A stretch of DNA of 27,109 nt, from positions 1 to 27,109 of the IMG/VR virus record IMGVR_UViG_3300017727_000123; one strand, written 5' to 3'. Positions 6,383 to 12,093 of this stretch are shown one piece after another; the stretch's first letter is position 1, and each line of letters opens with the position of its first letter. The stretch is from a virus. The notes under the pieces are model-generated. The model did no database searches. It was not told the DNA's origin and saw only the letters and a program-made list of their open reading frames with translations. A program made the position numbers and the translations under genes.

Positions 6383-7303
6383 ATGTCTTTTGCCTCTCTT
6401 AAGAAGGCGTCCTCTGGTGGCGACACATTCGCAAAACTCACCCGAGAGATTGACAAACTGAATCAGCCTGCTGCTGGTTCTTCTGCCGACGAACGTTTCT
6501 GGAAACCTGAACTTGATAAGTCTGGTAACGGATATGCCGTCATTCGATTCCTACCTGCTCCTGATGGCGAAGAGATGCCATGGGCAAAGATCTGGTCCCA
6601 CGCATTCAAGGGTCCAGCAGGGCAGTGGTACATCGAGAACTCTCTCACCACATTGGGCAAAGATGATCCCGTGGGTGAACTCAATCGCTCTCTATGGAAC
6701 AGCGGTAACGATAGCGATAAGGAGATCGCTCGTGCTCAGAAGCGTAAACTCTCCTACTATAGCAACATCTACGTGGTCAGCGATCCTGCTCACCCCGAGA
6801 ATGAAGGTCGTGTCTTCCTTTACAAGTTTGGTAAGAAGATCTTTGACAAACTGACTGAAGCAATGCAACCTGCATTTGCTGACGAATCACCTATCGATCC
6901 TTTCAACTTCTGGAAAGGTGCTGACTTCAAACTGAAGATTCGTAAGGTTGAAGGTTACTGGAACTACGACAAGTCCGAGTTTGCTGCACCTGGCACTCTT
7001 GGTAACTTTGAGGATGATAAACTGGAAAGCATCTGGAATAAAGGATACTCTCTTGCAGAGTTTGAAGATGCTAAGAACTTCAAGTCATACGAGCAACTTT
7101 CAGCACGTATGAATCTGGTCCTTGGTAAGTCATCGACTGCATCTGCTCCTGCTATCCGTGAGGATGAAGAGGAAGTCTTTGCTGCTCCCGTTGGTGGTTT
7201 CAATGATGCTGATATCACAGGTTTTCGTGAGAGTGCAGTCGCTGCTTCTCCTGTAGAAGATGATGAAGACACTCTGTCCTACTTTGCAAAACTCGCTGAA
7301 TAA
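6383..7303 (+). CDS. 32: Single-stranded DNA-binding protein gp32
   Basis: A 306-residue gp32. It has the N-terminal cooperativity region; the core FWKPELDKSGNGYAVIRFLP, which lines up with T4 WKLKLDNAGNGQAVIRFLP; then GQWYIE, RKLSYYSNIYVV and ENEGRVFLYKFGKKIFDK; and an acidic C-terminal tail (DDEDTL near the end) that contacts partner proteins. It coats ssDNA during replication and recombination. The T4 zinc site needs one His and three Cys. Here the His is kept (residue 73), but the whole protein has no cysteine, so the zinc site is lost. A GGAG sequence lies 8 bases before the ATG. The gene has its own early-like promoter and an overlapping late-like motif. Confidence 0.95.
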   Translation: MSFASLKKASSGGDTFAKLTREIDKLNQPAAGSSADERFWKPELDKSGNGYAVIRFLPAPDGEEMPWAKIWSHAFKGPAGQWYIENSLTTLGKDDPVGELNRSLWNSGNDSDKEIARAQKRKLSYYSNIYVVSDPAHPENEGRVFLYKFGKKIFDKLTEAMQPAFADESPIDPFNFWKGADFKLKIRKVEGYWNYDKSEFAAPGTLGNFEDDKLESIWNKGYSLAEFEDAKNFKSYEQLSARMNLVLGKSSTASAPAIREDEEEVFAAPVGGFNDADITGFRESAVAASPVEDDEDTLSYFAKLAE

Positions 7304-7308
7304 GACTG

Positions 7309-7725
7309 ATGAAAATCGCACTTGCCACTCTGATGTTACTCTCTGCTCTGCCTGCTAATGCAGGTAACATTGGGGAACATAGTAATCGTAGAGCATATCA
7401 ATCTCAAAGAGGATATGCTTCGGAAAACAAATGCTATCGTAAAGAATATCGCGAAGAGTATATCCCTGGCACATCTAACTCTCCTGGATATGTTTCATCA
7501 TATAGAGAGCGAGTAGAAGTTCCTTGTAACTATACTCATTCGCGACGACGAACCTATAACAAACCTAATGTTGATGACAACTCTTGCATCGAAGGTTCGA
7601 TCTTAGGTGGCATTGCTGGAGGTGGTGCAGGTGCTGCATTATCACGAGGTGATGGTCGTTTCTGGGCAATCCCTCTCGGCATTGTCGGTGGTGCGATGGC
7701 AGGATGCCAAATTGATGGAGGTTAA
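7309..7725 (+). CDS. Secreted glycine-zipper protein
   Basis: A 138-residue protein with a signal peptide (MKIALATLMLLSALPANAG, cleavage around ANA). The middle part is Arg/Tyr-rich with two Cys. The C-terminal glycine zipper (SILGGIAGGGAGAAL, then GIVGGAMAGC) resembles two-helix Gly-zipper domains of outer-membrane or periplasmic proteins. It probably sits in the host envelope. Its function is unknown; helping lysis or changing the cell surface are guesses. It begins 5 bases after the gp32 stop, so it is co-transcribed with gp32, and an intrinsic terminator follows it. Confidence 0.65.
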   Translation: MKIALATLMLLSALPANAGNIGEHSNRRAYQSQRGYASENKCYRKEYREEYIPGTSNSPGYVSSYRERVEVPCNYTHSRRRTYNKPNVDDNSCIEGSILGGIAGGGAGAALSRGDGRFWAIPLGIVGGAMAGCQIDGG

Positions 7726-7755
7726 AACGAAATCCATCTTTTAATTCCCTGAAAC

Positions 7756-7781
7756 GGCGGAAAAAATCTCCGCCAATTTTT
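7756..7781 (+). terminator. Rho-independent terminator at the convergent junction
   Basis: GGCGGA (7756-7761) pairs with TCCGCC (7769-7774) around a 7-base loop, followed by AATTTTT. It ends the plus-strand run of phoH to gp32 before the minus-strand baseplate genes. The reverse strand lacks a T-run after the stem, so it probably acts one way only. Confidence 0.75.
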
Positions 7782-7787
7782 AAGTCT

Positions 7788-7976
7788 CTAGGGTTTTCTG
7801 AATTGTTGCTCTAAGAGAATCCTAAGTAGATTCTCTTTTAGTGATATTAATGCTTGTTGCTCGAAGGAATCACCACCAGGCCATTTATCTAAATGAACAC
7901 AGACGGATTTGTACATTAGTACGAGTCCGTCTTTTGATATGTCTATGTTTATATAATCCTCAGAATTAGTATCCAC
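7788..7976 (-). CDS. Small overlapping hypothetical protein downstream of gp53
   Basis: A 62-residue protein read from GTG at 7976 (minus strand), overlapping the end of gp53 by 11 bases in another frame. The sequence is protein-like: DYINIDISKDGLVLMYKSV, then HLDKWPGGD, and a helical C-terminus. The long frame running further upstream is only the shadow of the gp53 Ser-Pro repeat (Leu/Gln/His-rich) and is not coding. There is no clear Shine-Dalgarno sequence, so coupling to gp53 translation is likely. I associate the KWPGGD pattern with small cyanophage proteins near gp53; function unknown. Confidence 0.6.
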   Translation of the reverse strand: MDTNSEDYINIDISKDGLVLMYKSVCVHLDKWPGGDSFEQQALISLKENLLRILLEQQFRKP

Positions 7977-8940
7977 CGTAAGGAGAAGGTGAAGGACTAG
8001 GAGATGGAGATGGACTTGGAGATGGACTTGGCGAAGGTGATGGTGAGGGTGATGGACTTGGAGAAGGACTGGGACTTGGAGAAGGACTCGGAGAGGGACT
8101 AGGACTCGGAGAAGAGGCGCTAGTTGCAGCAGTTGTGCTTGTAGTAGAACTAACGGCACTACCGCCGCTTCCTGACACCCCTGCACTGCTTGAAGTGCCA
8201 GAACTGGTAGGACCATAATCAAACGATTCTGACGATACTCCATTAGCAGTAATTGCTGTTACTGAAACACTACCCTGAGCACTTGCAATATTATCCAAGA
8301 ACTTAGCAGCAATATTAAGAGGAGTCTTTTTATTACCTCTTCTATCAATTTCTACATGAGGCAAGTATCGAACCAAAGTCTCAAACTCTTCAATAATCTT
8401 GTCCAACATTGTAGAAGTTGGGATCAAAATTTGACGTTTCTTTTCATTTTCAAATTGCTCATGCTCATAATTTGTAATAGGAACTCTTGAGTCCTCAGGA
8501 CTAAGAACACTATCATCAGGCATTGTTGTTCTATAGTCTATATTAACTTCAATGCCTTCTGGTACATAGACAAGTCCATTATAAAAAACTTCTTGAGTTT
8601 CGTAATGGTGAATGGCGTCTGTATCACCATATTTCTCTAGTATAAATTCAAAGAGATCTGCTTCTCTTCTGGGCCAATCATCATATGGATCAATAACATT
8701 ATTGATTAACAGAACAATCCAATCTAAGAATGGATCGCCAAAAAACTTACTAGCAATAAACTCTGGAGACTCACCATCTTTGACCGAGTATGCTTCAAAT
8801 AATGTACTATATTGTGCTAAGTCTTCTCTAGACTTGACACGTCTAAAGATGTTTTTTACCAAACGATACTCAAATGGTTCATCGGTGGATACACCTTCAC
8901 CAACGTAAACATTTGGAAAATAAGAAAAATATCCTGCCAT
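7966..8940 (-). CDS. 53: Baseplate wedge subunit gp53 with a Ser-Pro repeat tail
   Basis: A 324-residue protein. Residues 1-200 fit gp53 of T4-like phages: SYFPNV near the start, SPEFIASKFFGDPFLDWIVLL (gp53 and LysM-like core), VIDPYDDWP, and the later ENEKKRQILI segment seen in T4 as ENEKLRQIKI. T4 gp53 is 196 residues. This one adds a Ser/Thr/Gly-rich linker and 22 consecutive Ser-Pro dipeptides, ending YGGY. gp53 joins the wedges around the hub in the baseplate. The repeat is probably a stiff extended spike on the virion surface (inference). The ATG at 8940 sits directly at the end of gp48. Confidence 0.85.
   Translation of the reverse strand: MAGYFSYFPNVYVGEGVSTDEPFEYRLVKNIFRRVKSREDLAQYSTLFEAYSVKDGESPEFIASKFFGDPFLDWIVLLINNVIDPYDDWPRREADLFEFILEKYGDTDAIHHYETQEVFYNGLVYVPEGIEVNIDYRTTMPDDSVLSPEDSRVPITNYEHEQFENEKKRQILIPTSTMLDKIIEEFETLVRYLPHVEIDRRGNKKTPLNIAAKFLDNIASAQGSVSVTAITANGVSSESFDYGPTSSGTSSSAGVSGSGGSAVSSTTSTTAATSASSPSPSPSPSPSPSPSPSPSPSPSPSPSPSPSPSPSPSPSPSPSPYGGY
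7981..8112 (-). repeat. (Ser-Pro)22 hexanucleotide-coded repeat in gp53
   Basis: Twenty-two tandem Ser-Pro codon pairs. The codons vary (CCT, CCA, CCC and CCG for Pro; TCT, AGT, TCA and TCG for Ser), so the repeat is kept at the protein level rather than as a simple recent DNA expansion. Short higher-order units recur. Confidence 0.9.
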
Positions 8941-9911
8941 CAGAAACCTCTGTTAATATCTCCTTGAGTGATCATTCGAGTCTCAGTAAATGACAGAGAC
9001 ATCTGTAAAGCAGGAACTTGAACCATATTCCCTTCAATATTTTTAAATGATGAATATTGACCATCTGGTGTATAGTTCACTTGAACACCAGTACAAACTG
9101 AAGTGTGAATTTTGAAATGCATACTACCAAGTCCGTCAGCACCCTCAGAAAGAGTTCCTTCTGGGGACATTCTGACAAACTTAAGTTCAAATTTATCAGG
9201 AACTTCCATAAATCTATTTCTAGATGCTACACCAGAACCGCCACCAAGAGTAAGTCCATCACCTAATGCATCACCACTGGCATTTCCGCCCAAGATTGGG
9301 ACAGCACCCATTTTAATGTAATTGATAATATTGTTAATTTCTCTCGCTTCTTCCATACTGCGAGACATTAGTTTGAATGAGAACTGGTGGGTCCTAAATG
9401 CCATGTTACTAAAGATCTGCTCACTAAATGGATTGAAGACCTTTCCTTTTGCCAATGCTAGAAGTGAATTAGCATCGAGATTACCTTGAAGACCTAAAGC
9501 ACTATTAGCAGCATTTGCAGCAGATGCAATTGCCGATACAGCAACTTCTGGTAGTGCTGCTTGCGCGGCAGATTGAAGTTGCGTTGCCATATCATTCAAG
9601 TCATTTCCAGCACCACCTACTTGTTGTGCTGCAAAAATGCCTGCTACACCAACATCAACTTGTCTATATGCAGGACTATATGAAGTCTGCAGTTGATTTG
9701 GCATTGCAAGATAAACAGCATCTGAATTCAGATTTCGTTCAACATTATTGTCTGGTAGGTTTTCTCCATAATATTTGGATTCATTGTCATTATAAACAAT
9801 CCTACTTCTACGTAGCATTAAATAATCCGTTGCTTCCGTTGGAGCATTGGCGTCATAGTCCCCCTGACTAGTTGGAACAGGAGGTCTTAGTGGGTAACGA
9901 TAAACAGACAA
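8940..9911 (-). CDS. 48: Baseplate tail tube cap gp48
   Basis: A 323-residue protein with the pattern expected of gp48: a Pro-rich N-terminus (YRYPLRPPVPT), an Ala-rich helical middle, then FNPFSEQIFSNMAFRTHQF and SRSMEEAREINNIINYIKMG, and a strand-rich C-terminus ending in tube-like beta elements (FSFTETRMIT). gp48 sits on the hub, and with gp54 it starts and caps the tail tube. The first codon is TTG at 9911, with AGGTAG upstream on the minus strand; no ATG or GTG gives the full N-terminus. It is co-transcribed with gp53 on the minus strand. Confidence 0.8.
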   Translation of the reverse strand: MSVYRYPLRPPVPTSQGDYDANAPTEATDYLMLRRSRIVYNDNESKYYGENLPDNNVERNLNSDAVYLAMPNQLQTSYSPAYRQVDVGVAGIFAAQQVGGAGNDLNDMATQLQSAAQAALPEVAVSAIASAANAANSALGLQGNLDANSLLALAKGKVFNPFSEQIFSNMAFRTHQFSFKLMSRSMEEAREINNIINYIKMGAVPILGGNASGDALGDGLTLGGGSGVASRNRFMEVPDKFELKFVRMSPEGTLSEGADGLGSMHFKIHTSVCTGVQVNYTPDGQYSSFKNIEGNMVQVPALQMSLSFTETRMITQGDINRGF

Positions 9912-9919
9912 TTTACTAC

Positions 9920-9926
9920 CTAAATA
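9920..9926 (+). promoter_or_regulatory. CTAAATA late-promoter-like motif for gp4
   Basis: CTAAATA lies 21 bases before the gp4 ATG in a 36-base divergent gap. A start about 7-12 bases downstream would give a very short leader. Confidence 0.4.
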
Positions 9927-9942
9927 CTATGTGACCTTTATG

Positions 9943-9950
9943 TATTTATG
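9943..9950 (-). promoter_or_regulatory. CATAAATA late-promoter motif for gp48
   Basis: On the minus strand 9950-9943 reads CATAAATA, matching the NATAAATA late box. It would start transcription of gp48-gp53 about 25 bases before the TTG start. Its first three bases cover the gp4 start codon on the other strand. Confidence 0.55.
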
Positions 9951-10367
9951 AGATATCAAGGCAAGTACCGAGTATCATTTCCTAGGAAGTACAAAGGTGA
10001 CCCAAGAAACGTTGTTTATAGGTCATCTTGGGAATATAAATTCATGAAATGGTGTGATATTACTAGTTCTGTTGAAGAATGGGGTAGTGAGGAAATTATT
10101 GTTCCTTACACATCTCCAGTTGATGGAAGAAGACATCGTTACTTTCCTGACTTCTATGTCAAAATTGGCAGTAAGAAGTATTTGGTAGAGGTAAAACCAT
10201 ATAAACAAACTAAGGAACCCAAGACTCAAAAAAGAAATACAAAACGATATATTAATGAAGTTGTGACATATGCTGTGAACCAAGCAAAGTGGAAAGCAGC
10301 AACTGAATTTTGTATGGATCAAGGTTGGGAGTTTATGCTAATCACAGAAAAGGAACTTAAGATCTAA
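9948..10367 (+). CDS. 4: Head completion nuclease gp4
   Basis: A 139-residue protein with the gp4 pattern: MRYQGKYRVSFPRKYKGD, then VYRSSWEYKFMKWCD, and the nuclease-like core YFPDFYV followed by YLVEVKP (Asp, then Glu-x-Lys of the PD-(D/E)XK fold). In T4, gp4 (also called 50/65) finishes DNA-filled heads before tail joining. A C-terminal segment, NQAKWKAATEFC, matches the family's closing helix. It starts at ATG 9948 in the divergent gap and ends one base into the next gene (TAATGG). Confidence 0.82.
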   Translation: MRYQGKYRVSFPRKYKGDPRNVVYRSSWEYKFMKWCDITSSVEEWGSEEIIVPYTSPVDGRRHRYFPDFYVKIGSKKYLVEVKPYKQTKEPKTQKRNTKRYINEVVTYAVNQAKWKAATEFCMDQGWEFMLITEKELKI

Positions 10368-11155
10368 TGGGTATTCCACATCCACAGGCAGCCGCTTATA
10401 ATTCACTTCAAAGATTCATTTCTGTTTTCAAGAATGATAATACATTTGTTGCGACTACCAACTTATATTCGATCCACTTTTCTCCCCCAAGAATTCTATT
10501 GCCATCTACTCAGTTTGGTGGTGGTACACAAGGTAATACGTTCAACCCAAACTCAGGGGAACTTAGAGACCTTTTAGATTATTATGCAAAGAGTGTCAAT
10601 CTTCCCAGTAAACAGATAACAACGGGACAAGTGACAGATGTTGGTTCTCCTATGAAGTATGCAACAAATGCTGCTTTTAGTCAAATCAATATGACTTTCC
10701 AAGTTCCTAGATCTCAATATACTAGGAATTTCTTTGAACGCTGGATGTCAAAGATGTCAAACGATGCTAATCAATATACTGACTATTATAATGACTACTG
10801 CTGTCCCAAGTTGATGATTTATAAATGGGAACGTGGTGGTGGAGAACGAGCAGCATTAGATCCAGACACCGCAAGAGCACGACGAGATGGAAAGAATTCT
10901 ATATTTGCCAGAAAAAATAAATTGACCGCAGCATGGGAGATTAGAAATGTATTCCCATATAATATCGGATCAATTCAACTCAGCAGTGATGAAGCAAGAG
11001 TGATGGAGTTAACTGTTGGATTCTATTACGAGAGATATAGATTCTTTACCGAAGATGCTTATGATGATCCTGGTGTCAATCAAGACATCACAGTATCCTC
11101 TGCTGGTCTCGATAATAATACTGATCCATCAACGGATAGAAATATAACTGTCTAA
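10367..11155 (+). CDS. 54: Baseplate tail tube initiator, gp54-like
   Basis: A 262-residue strand-rich protein. It has YSIHFSPP near the start, KSVNLPSKQITTG, a FQVPRSQYTRNFFERWM segment and a late YPYNIGSIQLSS-like strand (here FPYNIGSIQLSS), followed by LTVGFYYERYRF. This matches the tail-tube fold shared by gp19, gp48 and gp54. Its place next to gp4 and the hub genes favours gp54, which starts tube polymerisation on gp48. It is somewhat shorter than T4 gp54 (320 residues), so the exact assignment is less sure than the fold. Confidence 0.68.
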   Translation: MGIPHPQAAAYNSLQRFISVFKNDNTFVATTNLYSIHFSPPRILLPSTQFGGGTQGNTFNPNSGELRDLLDYYAKSVNLPSKQITTGQVTDVGSPMKYATNAAFSQINMTFQVPRSQYTRNFFERWMSKMSNDANQYTDYYNDYCCPKLMIYKWERGGGERAALDPDTARARRDGKNSIFARKNKLTAAWEIRNVFPYNIGSIQLSSDEARVMELTVGFYYERYRFFTEDAYDDPGVNQDITVSSAGLDNNTDPSTDRNITV

Positions 11156-11162
11156 TACTGAC

Positions 11163-11169
11163 CTAAATA
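11163..11169 (+). promoter_or_regulatory. CTAAATA late-promoter-like motif for the gp26-like gene
   Basis: CTAAATA lies 22 bases before the ATG at 11192, in the short gap after gp54. The spacing matches the other candidate late sites at 19078 and 21159. No clear Shine-Dalgarno sequence precedes the ATG. Confidence 0.4.
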
Positions 11170-11191
11170 AAATTACTGAATTGAATATTTT

Positions 11192-11905
11192 ATGGCATTA
11201 CCTAAATTAAACGCCCCCAAATATAAATTGAAATTGCCTTCTGATGGCAGAACAGTCAATTTCAGACCATTTCTCGTTAAAGAAGAAAAACTTCTACTAA
11301 TTGCTACTGAAACTGGGGAACAATCGGATATCATTGAAGCAATCAAAAATATTATTGTTGCTTGTACCGATTTGAAAGATGTTGATAAATTAGCAACATT
11401 TGATATTGAATTTTTGTTTTTGCAGATTCGCACAAAGTCTGTAGGTGAGAATGTTGAAGTGGTAGTGACTTGTAATGATGATAATGAAACTGAGGTTCCT
11501 GTTGCTATTCCTCTTGACGAAATTAAAGTAATCAAGAATAAGGAACATAAGAAGGAACTGAAACTTTCTGAAGAGATTATGATCACGATGGGATATCCGA
11601 GTCTGGATATGTTTGTCAAAATGAATTTTGCTGAGGAAAATGTTAATCAGGTAGATCAAATCTTTGAGATGGCAACTAGTTGTATCCAAACAATTGCAGA
11701 TCCTAATCAGATTTATGATTGTGCAGATGTTCCTAAGGAAGAACTGAGTGACTTTTTTGATCAATTGAATAGCAAGCAGTTTCAAATGATCCAAGGTTTC
11801 TTTGAAACCATGCCTAAGTTATCTCATACAGTTGAGGTAACAAATCCAAACACAAAGAAAAAGACTAAGGTTGTACTTGAGGGATTGGCGAGTTTTTTCG
11901 CATAG
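11192..11905 (+). CDS. 26: Baseplate hub assembly protein, gp26/gp51 family
   Basis: A 237-residue protein of the T4 gp26/gp51 baseplate family: LPKLNAPKYKLKLPSDG, FRPFLVKEEKLLL, later MITMGYPS and a closing LEGLASFFA. Members help build the central hub. The gene stops at TAG 11903-11905, just after a T TTT TTC heptamer (11893-11899). A -1 slip there would replace the last residue with a 64-residue extension, giving about 300 residues. Its position directly before the tape-measure-like gene is that of the lambda G and G-T tail assembly chaperones. The family call is firm; the frameshift is inferred. Confidence 0.8.
   Translation: MALPKLNAPKYKLKLPSDGRTVNFRPFLVKEEKLLLIATETGEQSDIIEAIKNIIVACTDLKDVDKLATFDIEFLFLQIRTKSVGENVEVVVTCNDDNETEVPVAIPLDEIKVIKNKEHKKELKLSEEIMITMGYPSLDMFVKMNFAEENVNQVDQIFEMATSCIQTIADPNQIYDCADVPKEELSDFFDQLNSKQFQMIQGFFETMPKLSHTVEVTNPNTKKKTKVVLEGLASFFA
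11893..11899 (+). promoter_or_regulatory. Candidate -1 ribosomal frameshift site T TTT TTC
   Basis: Six T's and a C are in the exact phase needed: the zero frame reads AGT TTT TTC GCA TAG. Slipping back one base keeps Phe in both sites (TTT TTT) and continues with CGC. The zero-frame stop is only 4 bases beyond. A possible stimulator is the stem CTTCGT (11923-11928) with ACGAGG (11936-11941), but at 23 bases from the slip site it is further away than usual. Confidence 0.65.
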
Positions 11906-12093
11906 CACTCCTTCATAATAATCTTCGTGCTTACTACGAGGGCAACTTTGCTCTTATGCATCATCATAAATGGAATATTGAACATATTGACAATCTCATG
12001 CCTTGGGAGAAAGAAATTTACGTCAATATGCTAATCCATTTCTTGAAAGAAGAGGAAAAACGAATGAAGGAGCAGCAATCAGCAGGTGGCTAA
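11899..12093 (+). CDS. Minus-one frame extension of the gp26-like protein (tail-chaperone-like)
   Basis: In the -1 frame 64 codons run from CGC 11899 to TAA 12091-12093. The product is clearly protein-like: LRAYYEGNFALMHHHKW, then DNLMPWEKEIYVNML, and a charged helix FLKEEEKRMKEQQ. The only ATG that leaves much of it (11956) lies in the middle of the best-looking part and has no Shine-Dalgarno sequence. The in-frame codons before it include only ATT or ATA as weak starts. The frame first opens at 11881, just before the slippery site. I therefore read it as the C-terminal part of a frameshift product. The alternative is a separate small gene with a rare start codon. Confidence 0.65.
   Translation, partial: RIALLHNNLRAYYEGNFALMHHHKWNIEHIDNLMPWEKEIYVNMLIHFLKEEEKRMKEQQSAGG

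Noticed and set aside
7981-8112. Possible CRISPR-like or satellite repeat
   Set aside because: The period is 6 bases with no spacers, and it lies in frame within gp53 as Ser-Pro codons.
7977-8243. Upstream part of the long minus-strand frame (Leu/Gln/His-rich) before the 62-residue gene
   Set aside because: It is the shifted-frame reading of the gp53 Ser-Pro and Ser/Thr linker region; low-complexity Leu-Leu-Gln-Val-His composition is not protein-like.
11956-12093. Independent gene starting at ATG 11956
   Set aside because: There is no Shine-Dalgarno sequence, and the protein-like sequence continues upstream of this ATG to the slippery site, so an internal Met is more likely.
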